Origin: Haliscomenobacter hydrossis DSM 1100
GTDB taxonomy: Bacteria; Bacteroidota; Bacteroidia; Chitinophagales; Saprospiraceae
Direction of reading: 5' to 3'
NCBI RefSeq assembly: GCF_000212735.1
Contig: NC_015510.1
Location: forward strand, 3,250,315-3,314,314
Length of the DNA stretch: 64,000 nt
Below the pieces are notes generated by a model that saw only the letters and a list, made by a program, of their open reading frames with translations, was not told the DNA's origin and did not search any database. Below are positions 33,839-42,211 of the stretch, piece after piece. A program made the position numbers and the translations under genes. Position 1 is the first letter of the stretch, and each line of letters starts with the position of its first letter.

Positions 33839-34244
33839 TAAGCCCTGTTTCCCTATTTTTTCAAATAAGGACTGCCATTTGGCTAATCTATCGAGCAACC
33901 TTTCTACTAAAGCTTGCTCGGTAGTTACTTCCGATACTCCAAAAATCAAATCTTCACTAAGCGTAGAAAATATATCTTTATGTTGTTTGTTGAGCAAAAG
34001 AATTAATAAAAACTTCTTTGAGTTATCTCCTTCAATAGGAAGTGTTTCGACCTTAATATCTTTAAGTCTATTCCACCGACCTTCATCAAAAGGAAGTAAA
34101 GCATTTATTTTAAAGGCAATGCACCTGAGTTTTTCTGGAATCTTTAGAGCAATAAAAGCGTCAGGTAGTATTTCTGCCGCATACCGCTTGTAAAGAAAAG
34201 TAGAATAAACAGATGGAGTGCTTTCCAAATCTGCCCATATTTTT

Positions 34245-37028
34245 TCAATCTTGTTCATCTCCATAATCTTCAAAATCTTCTTCAGTTACATCGAATCTAT
34301 CCAACAACTCTTCGTTGACGGCATACGATACTGGTGCGTTGAAGTTACTTTTGGGAAAGCTTATTGCATAGCCTACAAAAGGATTAGTACCCTTTGGCAC
34401 TGCTGTTTTATCCTTGATACTTTCTTCTTGGTCAAGTAAATAAATCAATAGTAAGGGGTTTTTAGGGTCTCTTAAAACATTTCTAACTAACTGTCCATTT
34501 GGATATGTTGCTTCACCTTCTTTTTTCCTAGAAAGATTAGTTAATTCCATAGCTCTAGATTCTTCCTCTGGAGAAAAATCAATAAATTCATCAGAAGGAC
34601 TAATAATGTGTGATTTTCTCAAATAATAAATCTGTTCGTTTGAATTCTTTTCATCTTCGGTTCTTTTCCATTGGCCAATTGGAATATTATTACCATCAAC
34701 TTCAAATTGCGAGTAGTTTTTAGCATTTGGTTTAGACATTAGTGCAATTCGCCATGCAGTCAATTCATTATTTCGCAACTGAGCAGAAATAAATTGAATT
34801 AACTTTCTAGGCTCTGCTCTTTTCAAGTTTTCAACGGATTGAATTCCTTCAAAAAAGTTGATTACTTGGTCAGCAGGAATATCATACCAAACAAATGTAT
34901 TTGGTTTGGACACGTAATTGGAGGGGAGTGTAGATATAAATTTTTGAGTGCTACCAAAATTACTATCGATTACGGAGGGATCCTTCTTAAATTCATAAGA
35001 TTCAACTAATCGACCTGCCCAAGAAATTTGAACAGTTGTAGCTGACCGCATTTTATTGGCTGCCGAAATTTGCAGAACGCCAGGATGCGTTCGAACTTTT
35101 AGAGCATATTGCTCTGGAGTAGACCCAGCATCATTTGACATATAGTCAAACTCCTCTCTAAGCTCTTCAGACGCTTGCGTAATATGACAAAACCATTCAT
35201 TTAATTCTCTGCTCGTGAAAAGCCGACATAAATCAATATAACCACCACGATAACCAAACCAACGCCCCATTTGCATCAGAGTATCATACATCTTAGAGGC
35301 GCGCAAATAATAGCTTATGGAAAGACCTTCTAATGTCAATCCTCTTGATAACTTATTACCTCCAACTGCAATTACAGATAGCCCATTTTTGTGGTCAAAA
35401 TAGTCAAGAGCTTCACCTGAACCGCCATGGATTGATTTGACTTTAATGCGTGAAACAGCATCATTTAAATGCTGCAAAACTTCGCTCCATTTATGGATTT
35501 GTATTTGCGAATCTAGGCTTTTGAGTTCGGAATCAATAATTTGTTGTGAAACTGAAACAAAAGATTTGTAGCCATTCTCATCTTGGTCATAAGTTTGCTT
35601 GAACTCCTTGATAACTACATGGTCATTTTGATCAATTCCTCTTCTGTAATAATTGAATTGGTTCGATACTAGTTCTGCTATATGATCCTGCCAACGCTTA
35701 AAACGAGATACATGAACCAGCATTGAATTATGGACGTTTGTTTGCCCTCTTAATCGCCTAATAGCACAAGTAATGATGAAACAACGAATGGCTTTTTTTA
35801 AGGATTCAGGAAGTGAGGAAGGTAACTGATCATCCTTTTTATGTTTATCTGGTACAAAATCTCCGTAATCATCTATTCTCGTTACAATTGGGAGGACACT
35901 ATCAGACGTTTCATCTTCTTCTAAAGGGCTAAAACCAAAAACTTTTTCTGGGCCAATATAATTTGAAGGCGCAGGGATGTTCTTTATAAAGTTCCTTGGA
36001 AATAAGTTTTGGTCATCCAGGGGAATAAATATATTGGCAAATGGAGTTGCCGTATAACCTACGTATGCATTTTTTCCAAAAAGGTTTAATATTTGAGTAA
36101 TCCAGCCATTGATGGAACTTTGCTTTTCAGGATCATTTGAAATATTAATAGAAGCGTTATCTGCTTCGTCATCGATCAATAATAATGATTTGTTTCTAAT
36201 GACTCTACTAAGTTCTGTATCATCACTTGCTTGGGCAGCCAGCCAATGATATATTCGTCTAAGCACGTTCGGGTTCTTCTTTATTATAGCAACAATTGGT
36301 TCTTTTGTGTCAAAGTTCAGACCTATTGCATTTGCAGCGCCTTGAGTAAAATCGCCCTTCTCAAGACTTGAGGTCAATGAATGTGCCACATTTGTTTTTC
36401 CAAATTCAGGTTTGCCTACACCAATTTTAATGCTCTGTTGGTTAAGTGCTCTTGTATGCTGAGTATCAAATCCTAAAAAACTCTCATCTATTCTTAGTTG
36501 GGTTTGGCTTCTCAAATTGTTATGTATCCCAGCCATAACTATAATCAAACCAAAGCCTGCATCCGCGGCTTTGCATATCAACCCAGTATAATTTGCAGTT
36601 TTCCCGGATTGTACTTGACCAACCACCAAACCTTTTTTGTTTACCTTAATTTTCAAAGTTGGATCAAAAAGGTTATCCAAAATATCATTTGTCAAGTCAT
36701 TAAGACGATCTACAATTTCTGGTGCAAATCCTTTTTCATCTTCGAGGTATTGTCTGTAATTTCCCCAAAACCCATTAGAAAAATCAATTGAACCTTTTTT
36801 TTCATCTAGCCAAGGATTATTTTCCTCTTTTTTTACAATTGACCGCCATTCGTCTTGACTAATCGTAAATAATTCTTCTATTTTTCGGATTAACATTTGC
36901 CTGCTATCCGGAATAGGTAATCCCATTTTTAGAAATGTATCAACTGCATTTTCAATCTCCTGAATGGTTACAGAAGTTTTACCCATTAATAATTGACGGA
37001 TTATTTTGATTGGATCTATGTTACTCAT
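34245..37028 (-). CDS. Z1-domain helicase-like ATPase
   Basis: 927 residues. A superfamily II-type ATPase core is seen: Walker A GQVQSGKTANYTGLI (~137-151) and Walker B LLLIDDEADNASIN (~290). Later motifs include YVGYTATPFANIF and GGNKLSRGLTLEGLSISYYL, then MQMGRWFGYRGGY. The last pair is the Z1 domain hallmark. Z1 proteins are found with MORC-type ATPases and DNA methylases in restriction-like defence operons (described by Iyer, Abhiman and Aravind). The gene overlaps the GHKL ATPase gene by 8 nt and the PD-(D/E)XK gene by 14-29 nt. All motifs are intact. Confidence 0.95.
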   Translation of the reverse strand: MSNIDPIKIIRQLLMGKTSVTIQEIENAVDTFLKMGLPIPDSRQMLIRKIEELFTISQDEWRSIVKKEENNPWLDEKKGSIDFSNGFWGNYRQYLEDEKGFAPEIVDRLNDLTNDILDNLFDPTLKIKVNKKGLVVGQVQSGKTANYTGLICKAADAGFGLIIVMAGIHNNLRSQTQLRIDESFLGFDTQHTRALNQQSIKIGVGKPEFGKTNVAHSLTSSLEKGDFTQGAANAIGLNFDTKEPIVAIIKKNPNVLRRIYHWLAAQASDDTELSRVIRNKSLLLIDDEADNASINISNDPEKQSSINGWITQILNLFGKNAYVGYTATPFANIFIPLDDQNLFPRNFIKNIPAPSNYIGPEKVFGFSPLEEDETSDSVLPIVTRIDDYGDFVPDKHKKDDQLPSSLPESLKKAIRCFIITCAIRRLRGQTNVHNSMLVHVSRFKRWQDHIAELVSNQFNYYRRGIDQNDHVVIKEFKQTYDQDENGYKSFVSVSQQIIDSELKSLDSQIQIHKWSEVLQHLNDAVSRIKVKSIHGGSGEALDYFDHKNGLSVIAVGGNKLSRGLTLEGLSISYYLRASKMYDTLMQMGRWFGYRGGYIDLCRLFTSRELNEWFCHITQASEELREEFDYMSNDAGSTPEQYALKVRTHPGVLQISAANKMRSATTVQISWAGRLVESYEFKKDPSVIDSNFGSTQKFISTLPSNYVSKPNTFVWYDIPADQVINFFEGIQSVENLKRAEPRKLIQFISAQLRNNELTAWRIALMSKPNAKNYSQFEVDGNNIPIGQWKRTEDEKNSNEQIYYLRKSHIISPSDEFIDFSPEEESRAMELTNLSRKKEGEATYPNGQLVRNVLRDPKNPLLLIYLLDQEESIKDKTAVPKGTNPFVGYAISFPKSNFNAPVSYAVNEELLDRFDVTEEDFEDYGDEQD

Positions 37029-38502
37029 TTGCTAAGAAATTAATGTACTGTGGATAAAAATTAAAGGGCTCGGTATTTAGTATTTTTGCCTTTGCTTTTT
37101 CAACAGATAAGCCGCTGGAGACAAATCCATCAAAAAGCTTTTGCATTGCTTCTTGAATGGCATTATTGTCTACTCCTTCAAATGGTTGCCCATGTGGTTT
37201 TTCGTTTTCGTTCTCTTGCAGTGTGATTAAAGGAACAGGAATAGTTTCCTCGATAAACTGAATTACTTTTTCAAGTTCTTTTTTTAAATCTCCAGACTTG
37301 GAAAGTAATTCATACACTAAAGGATGGTTCCGATTGATTTTATAAAAACGTTTGCCATGTCTTGCCCTTTCTTCCCAAAAGGGAAAATATTCATCGGAAG
37401 CTAATTTTCGTTTAAGTACTTTACCCTTGTGCCGATACACTTCCACGGCTTGATTCCGAACATCTTTTGCAAGAGCTAAAATTTGTTCACGATAAATTGA
37501 GGGTGGTCTGGCAAAAGATTTTTTGATATCGATTTGCCACTCACTATCAAAATGGTTAGGCAAATCAATTTTAATCCTACAAAGGTCGTAATGCGGTTCT
37601 CGTTTAAATAGCCCTAGCCAATCGCCAGCGACTAAAAGCCTACGATTTCGATAAACATAAAAGCCTTGATGAGCTGTCCAATTATCCTTTGGACCCTTTC
37701 CGTAGTTGTATTGTTCTGCTGAAAGTTTAGAACGATGTGGCAAAACAAACCCTTTAATTCTAATAGAATCACCCTCTAGTCTCATTTCAGGCTTAGTTTG
37801 TAGGCCATCCATTCCTATCATAAAAGGATCCCAAGATTTAATCAGACGATCACGGAAATAAATTTTTAAACCATCATCTATATATTTGTGAAAAACCATA
37901 GATAAGTGGGATTTGAGGGAGTCCATGACGCCCAAAAACTTACTTTTTGCTTCTTGATTGTCTTCTGATGTACCTCTTGTAAGCCTATCTAAATCCCACC
38001 AAATAATACAGGTGCCAGTTTTTAAAGATTCAACCTTTTTAATCCAATGGTCTTCGTTTGGAATAAATCGAACTAACTTCCACGCTTTTTCTTTGGTTAC
38101 ATAGTCTAAATCCCAAGTCCAAAATGCAGGTTTGCAATCAGACGCCTTTGAAACAACTGTAAATTTTTTTGATTGTGAAAAGGAAGCTGTCTTCAATCCC
38201 AATCCAAACCTGCCTAAATCGTCACTAGCTCTCTCATCTAGAGGGTTTTTACTGCCAGGGCGCATGGCCTGGATAAGTTCATCATTACTCATTCCAATCC
38301 CATCATCCAGAATAGAAAGAGTTGTGTTCGAACCGCTCCAATCGTAATCTATCCAAATGTTCTTAGATTTAGCAGCTACGGAGTTGTCAATAATATCAGC
38401 AATTGCAGTTTCGATGGAATAACCTATTGCTCGAAAGGTTTGAATCATCGAACTAGCTTCTGGCTCAGCAGAAGTTGATTGTATGTTAGCGTAATCAATC
38501 AT
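37021..38502 (-). CDS. MORC-like GHKL (Hsp90-type) ATPase
   Basis: 493 residues. The Bergerat ATP-binding fold shows IGYSIETAIADIIDNSVAAK (Asn of motif I), LSILDDGIGMSNDEL (motif II) and DLGRFGLGLKTASFSQSKKF (motif III). The ribosomal-S5-like domain follows (~220-330), then a charged C-terminal region. These proteins resemble MutL/MORC ATPases found in Z1-linked restriction-modification operons. It overlaps both neighbours by 8 nt, so translation is coupled. It probably acts on DNA as an ATP-driven clamp, by analogy to MORC. Confidence 0.94.
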   Translation of the reverse strand: MIDYANIQSTSAEPEASSMIQTFRAIGYSIETAIADIIDNSVAAKSKNIWIDYDWSGSNTTLSILDDGIGMSNDELIQAMRPGSKNPLDERASDDLGRFGLGLKTASFSQSKKFTVVSKASDCKPAFWTWDLDYVTKEKAWKLVRFIPNEDHWIKKVESLKTGTCIIWWDLDRLTRGTSEDNQEAKSKFLGVMDSLKSHLSMVFHKYIDDGLKIYFRDRLIKSWDPFMIGMDGLQTKPEMRLEGDSIRIKGFVLPHRSKLSAEQYNYGKGPKDNWTAHQGFYVYRNRRLLVAGDWLGLFKREPHYDLCRIKIDLPNHFDSEWQIDIKKSFARPPSIYREQILALAKDVRNQAVEVYRHKGKVLKRKLASDEYFPFWEERARHGKRFYKINRNHPLVYELLSKSGDLKKELEKVIQFIEETIPVPLITLQENENEKPHGQPFEGVDNNAIQEAMQKLFDGFVSSGLSVEKAKAKILNTEPFNFYPQYINFLANE

Positions 38503-39757
38503 TGCCTTTGAGTGCTTTTAAAATTTCTTTGCCAATTATTTTTGCCATTAAAGGAGGGACCGCATTTCCAATCTGTTTGAATGCAGGAGTTCTATTAAAG
38601 CCTTCTTTTTCTCCTTCAAAATAATAGTCATCTGGAAAAGATTGTAAACGAGCAGCTTCTCTTACAGTGATCGACCTATTTTGTTCTATATCCGGATGAA
38701 TAAAATAATGCCCATCTTTTGCAATATGGGCAACTACAGTTTGTGAGTAAGGTAAATTAGCTGCCACAACTTTAAATCGGTCATAGAATGAAGTGCGATT
38801 TTGATGCGTTTTTAGTCGTTCTGGTAAGTCATTATAGTTTAATCTCTCTTGTTCTTTTTCCCATTTCTGAACGGCAATTTTGTAAATCTCTTTGTCTTGT
38901 TCACTATGTGGTCTAGCAACATGTTGCGTTAAAACATCTATACCATTACGTAAAGAGTGAAATTCTAGGTATTCAGAAGTTTTGGTCCTATATTTTAAGA
39001 ATCTGTCTATTCCTTGTCCAGCCTTTATTATTGGTAAATCGTTTAATAAATCCGCTACAAGGTAGTTGCCCTTAATCTTTATATCTTCAAGATCTGGAAT
39101 ATTTAATTTTGCACTTTCTTGCCATCCTAGAATAATAATTCTCTTCCTGTTTTGAAGCACACCAAAGTTTATCGCTTCAATGGTAAACAATTTTATTTGA
39201 TAGCCTTTTGCATTAAAAAGCTTCTCCATTTCAGAAAGATAATGCCCTTTTTTTGCCGATTTTAGCCCTAAAACGTTTTCAAAAACAAACATTTTTGGCT
39301 GATATTTTTCCAGATAAGCTGAGTATTGGACAAATAGGTAGTTTCTTGGATCGCCCTCCATTTTAGTTTTCGACCTTGACCTTCCTGCTACAGAATACGC
39401 TTGGCAAGGCGGCCCTCCAATGATCAAATCCACCGCCCCTTTTCCTAAATAACTGTCAATTTGGTTAAAAATTAAATTATTGTTTTCGTCCCCAATAGAA
39501 AGATTTATAACCGATGCTAAAATTTCGTTTGGAACATTATCGTAAAGTTCTGCACGAGTAATTTCTCCTTTAAGATATGAAATGTAGATTTCGTGTCTTT
39601 TATTGGACTTTAAATAATGATACGCAGCCCTAGTCTTTAGAGTATTACATGCGGATTTTTCAAGTTCAACATGTGCAATCGGCTCAAATCCAGCTTGAAT
39701 AAATCCTTCTGAAAGCCCACCCGCTCCTGCAAATAAGTCAATGAAATTATAATCCAT
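38495..39757 (-). CDS. C5-cytosine DNA methyltransferase (Dcm-type)
   Basis: 420 residues with the ordered motifs of m5C methylases: I FIDLFAGAGGLSEGFIQAGF (~4-23), IV GGPPCQAYSVAGRSR with catalytic Cys (~115-129), VI FVFENVLGLKS, VIII QNRKRIIILGW and X FKQIGNAVPPLMAK near the end. The recognition region lies between motifs VIII and IX. It marks host DNA in the Z1/MORC defence operon. Its start codon shares one base with the stop of a 51-codon upstream frame. The gene is intact although the nuclease of the operon is broken. Confidence 0.96.
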   Translation of the reverse strand: MDYNFIDLFAGAGGLSEGFIQAGFEPIAHVELEKSACNTLKTRAAYHYLKSNKRHEIYISYLKGEITRAELYDNVPNEILASVINLSIGDENNNLIFNQIDSYLGKGAVDLIIGGPPCQAYSVAGRSRSKTKMEGDPRNYLFVQYSAYLEKYQPKMFVFENVLGLKSAKKGHYLSEMEKLFNAKGYQIKLFTIEAINFGVLQNRKRIIILGWQESAKLNIPDLEDIKIKGNYLVADLLNDLPIIKAGQGIDRFLKYRTKTSEYLEFHSLRNGIDVLTQHVARPHSEQDKEIYKIAVQKWEKEQERLNYNDLPERLKTHQNRTSFYDRFKVVAANLPYSQTVVAHIAKDGHYFIHPDIEQNRSITVREAARLQSFPDDYYFEGEKEGFNRTPAFKQIGNAVPPLMAKIIGKEILKALKGND

Positions 39758-39912
39758 TACATTAGTGTCTGTAGGTTCAACATTAGATTATTGAGCTGTG
39801 CTTCAGCAAAATCTAGAGCCATTTCGTTGCGAAGCGACCGCTTGTGTATTAGGGCAGCAAATCTGCCTAAATACGTGATTTGCATTTTATTCTTGATGTT
39901 CATTCTCCACAT
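39757..39912 (-). CDS. Small upstream frame coupled to the methylase gene
   Basis: A 51-codon frame from ATG at 39912 (MWRMNIKNKMQITYLGRFAA) ends with TAA that overlaps the methylase ATG by one base (TAATG). The peptide is basic at the start and helical at the end (EMALDFAEAQLNNLMLNLQ). It has no recognised family and could be a leader peptide, a small control protein or chance. The tight TAATG junction is the main support. Confidence 0.4.
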   Translation of the reverse strand: MWRMNIKNKMQITYLGRFAALIHKRSLRNEMALDFAEAQLNNLMLNLQTLM

Positions 39913-40379
39913 AGTGATTGTCTTTTAATGTTGACCGCACTAATTCAGGGTTTACGCAAATGTGGTTTGGAAATCCTAATTCGAAAAGATTGGAACAAAA
40001 CTCTCTCCGCGAGGCATAGTAATAAATTAACTGATATGGTGTTACCTCCTATGCTTGGCTCTCTTTTTTAGCTAAAGTATTTTAGCAACGATATTACGTT
40101 CGTTTACAAAGATAGCATCTTTAATCAAATATAGCAACTTACAAACATGTTAAATGTTCGAATCTGCAACAGATTCATTGAGTAGCTAGTCCAGATCGCC
40201 CAATCAACACAGTTAGTCCACCACTCCTCCGGCCCCTCCCGAATCATCAATTTTCCCCGTTCAATCTCCGCCAACAGCTCTACTTCTGTCGAAAGATACG
40301 ACAGATATTTCGTAGCAAAAAGCAGTTGATTTTCTCACAATACCGAGTATTTGGTGCTGATGTGATCCCTTTTGCAGGA
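39913..40379. other. Gene-free stretch upstream of the defence operon
   Basis: AT-rich sequence between the defence operon and the divergent HipB-like gene. It must contain the operon promoter. Short frames on both strands have no plausible start or recognisable product. I see no repeat or RNA gene here. Confidence 0.5.
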
Positions 40380-40488
40380 CATTTTCACCCCCTTTTTTAC
40401 CGCCCAAGCAGCAAATCCCACCCCAAATCCCTCCCCCCCCTTACATCTCACCATTTTCACCCCTAATTTTACCGTCAAAGCAGTAAAA
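40380..40488 (+). promoter_or_regulatory. Tandem operator-like repeats before the HipB-like gene
   Basis: Two imperfect direct repeats of ~37 bp, 40380-40416 and 40452-40488, share CATTTTCACCCC and then TTTTACCG followed by AAGCAG. The second holds a dyad TTTTAC-N10-GTAAAA (40467-40472, 40483-40488) ending one base before the start codon. XRE regulators of the HipB type bind such sites and repress themselves; autoregulation is inferred. Confidence 0.5.
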
Positions 40489-40489
40489 A

Positions 40490-40846
40490 ATGAACACCAC
40501 TCAATTGGGCGAGCTAATTTTGTTTCACCGCAAACGAGCCGGTTTATCCCGCGAAGCTTGCGCCTTATTGGCTGGAGTGGGCAAAACTGCGGTATACGAT
40601 CTGGAGCATGGCAAGGAGACCATTCGGATGGATACCCTGCTGAAGATACTACAGGTCCTCAACATCAAAATGCAATTCAGCAGTCCATTAATGGAAGAAT
40701 ACAAGCAGAAGCAAAGCGAGTATTTTGAACAAGCCATCCAAAACAGCCAGGCCACTCAAGAACAAATTGACGAATTGGCCAGGGAGGCCAAAAGTGGCTG
40801 GTGGGAACGAAATAAAGATCGATTTCCAGGGCTAGAGGATGTTTAA
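40490..40846 (+). CDS. HipB-like XRE transcriptional regulator, no HipA partner
   Basis: 118 residues. The HTH domain (LGELILFHRKRAGLSREACA, LLAGVGKTAVYDLEHGK, ~6-45) matches HipB-type antitoxin regulators, and TLLKILQVLNIKMQF ends the domain. The C-terminal tail is helical and charged (YKQKQSEYFEQAIQN, QIDELAREAKSGWWE). HipB normally precedes the HipA kinase. Here a repeat hairpin and a gene-free stretch follow instead, so the toxin gene was lost or was never linked. Tandem operator-like repeats lie directly upstream. Confidence 0.88.
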   Translation: MNTTQLGELILFHRKRAGLSREACALLAGVGKTAVYDLEHGKETIRMDTLLKILQVLNIKMQFSSPLMEEYKQKQSEYFEQAIQNSQATQEQIDELAREAKSGWWERNKDRFPGLEDV

Positions 40847-40960
40847 ATGGGTGCTTGCTTTGCTCTAAAATTATGCTTGAAAGTCATTTTTGCATTAGCC
40901 ACGTTTATGCGCTTCGCGCTTTTGAGGCTTCGCCTCTCTTTGCTAAAAGCGACGCAATTG

Positions 40961-41091
40961 GAAAACGGATGAAACGGATTTAACGGATGAGAACGGATTC
41001 TGACTCACCTTCGGCTCGTCCTTTCCGCCGCAGGCGGAAAAAATCCGTTTTTATCCGTTTAGTCCGTTTAGTCCGTTTCATCCGTTTTCCA
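40961..41091. repeat. Hairpin of AACGGATGA-type repeats
   Basis: The left arm GGAAAACGGATGAAACGGAT followed by TTAACGGATGAGAACGGATT is mirrored by AATCCGTTTTTATCCGTTTA and GTCCGTTTCATCCGTTTTCC. The loop holds CCGCCGCAGGCGG. Just before it is another small palindrome around GAGGCTTCGCCTC (40924-40936). The gene-free stretch 40847-41317 holds only this and the palindrome at 41266. Confidence 0.75.
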
Positions 41092-41265
41092 TCATGCCGC
41101 TTTGGTTGAATTAAATCGAGCAGCGAAGCTGTGAGCAATTGTCATTATTATTTCTTACCACTCGTTGCCAGAGTGATTCAATCTTGCATAGCTGCGGTTT
41201 GTGTGTCAACATTGGGGGTGACTTATGTTTGAATGGATCCCAAAATCGGGGCCAACCCGCACAGA

Positions 41266-41285
41266 AGACGCACGGCCGTGCGTCT
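41266..41285. repeat. Perfect 20-bp palindrome AGACGCACGGCCGTGCGTCT
   Basis: A loop-free perfect palindrome 33 bp downstream of the adenine methylase stop codon. Similar GACGCACGGCCGTGCGTC palindromes are, from memory, scattered in other bacterial genomes as extragenic repeats; I cannot verify that here. It might act as a terminator stem. Confidence 0.55.
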
Positions 41286-41317
41286 CTACAATCCGGAACC
41301 TTTTGTTAAACTTCTGC

Positions 41318-42211
41318 TTAGCGCCCCTTCCCCTCTACCCACCACTCAAAATTATCCGAAACAATGATTTCGTTCTTCTCAAAATGCAGTGTTGTCTTCA
41401 TGGGAATGGTCCGGTATTGTAACCTGTATTTATCGGCAAGTTGGCGTATTTCCGGGGTGTCGTCATAGGTCAACATGAATTTTCCCTGGAGTTGCGCCGT
41501 CAATGCAAAAAGCCGTTCATGGTCGATGTCGAAATAGGTGTACAGTCGTTTGCCTGCTACGGTGTAGGGCGGGTCAATAAAGAAATACGCATTTTTATTC
41601 TCGATGTTCTGCTCCAAAACCTCAAATGCATCACCAGGTATAAATTTGATTTTGTCCTTCACGAAATTGATGGCGAGGATTCTGTCGCGTAAAGTTTTAG
41701 GGTACCAGCGGGAAGTAATACCTTTTCCATTCTCGCCATTTTTGATCATTCCCGAACCTTTGGCAAGGATGCCACCATGAAAAACCCGGTTTTTTAAAAT
41801 GGTACAAAAGGCAACATCCTGAAGTGCTTTGTTGGGGTTTTCCAGTTCAGCTTTTACGTTGGCATGGGTCAGGTCGTAAGTATAAATTTTATCGGCCAAC
41901 CATTGGTTTTTTTCATTGAGGATCACTTCCCAAACGGCCGCAATTTCTTCGTCCATTTCAACCATGGTAATTTGTTCAGCCAATTTCTCAAAGGCAGCGG
42001 TCAAACTTACAATGCCACCGCCAGCAAAAGGCTCAATCAATTCCCTGGTTATTTTATTTTCTTGTTTCAGCCACTGTCTAACCGTGGGGATTAGCCAGGT
42101 CTTTCCACCTGGATAACGGAAAGGGCTGCGTTGCGGTACCGATGCGACATTGATGATAGCTTGTCCGCTTGATACTTGGTCAATGTCGAACATAGACATT
42201 TGATTTTTCAT
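41318..42211 (-). CDS. D12-class N6-adenine DNA methyltransferase
   Basis: 297 residues. The D12 (Dam-like) order is visible: SPFRYPGGKTWLIPTVRQWL (~29-48), motif I LIEPFAGGGIVSLTAAFE, GGILAKGSGMI in the middle and catalytic motif IV FFIDPPYTVAGKRLYTYFD (~218-236). It methylates adenine in a specific DNA sequence. Its start overlaps the end of the NotI-like nuclease gene by 4 nt (ATGA type), so the two form a type II restriction-modification operon. The methylase is intact while the nuclease carries a frameshift. Confidence 0.95.
   Translation of the reverse strand: MKNQMSMFDIDQVSSGQAIINVASVPQRSPFRYPGGKTWLIPTVRQWLKQENKITRELIEPFAGGGIVSLTAAFEKLAEQITMVEMDEEIAAVWEVILNEKNQWLADKIYTYDLTHANVKAELENPNKALQDVAFCTILKNRVFHGGILAKGSGMIKNGENGKGITSRWYPKTLRDRILAINFVKDKIKFIPGDAFEVLEQNIENKNAYFFIDPPYTVAGKRLYTYFDIDHERLFALTAQLQGKFMLTYDDTPEIRQLADKYRLQYRTIPMKTTLHFEKNEIIVSDNFEWWVEGKGR

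Larger units (their letters stand above)
32371..34273 (-). pseudogene. PD-(D/E)XK motif protein (DUF4420 type), split by an IS5-family element
   Basis: The N-terminal part reads from 34273 (or the ATGs at 34264/34258, overlapping the Z1 stop) to 33842. The C-terminal part reads 32967-32371. Removing the IS and one TAA repeat fuses ...LFEKIGKQG to LSDEAQRGLYGEIYFLRIFL and gives about 342 residues, the normal size. The joined sequence has SWLGPEKSIQDFQ followed by WGVEVKTT, i.e. the D...ExK nuclease core. The family is a regular partner of Z1 and MORC-like proteins in defence operons. The insertion lies upstream of the catalytic motif, so nuclease activity is almost certainly lost. Confidence 0.92.

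Noticed and set aside
39880-40071. 63-residue + strand frame upstream of the defence operon
   Set aside because: No family, overlaps the coupled small frame on the other strand, no promoter or neighbour support.
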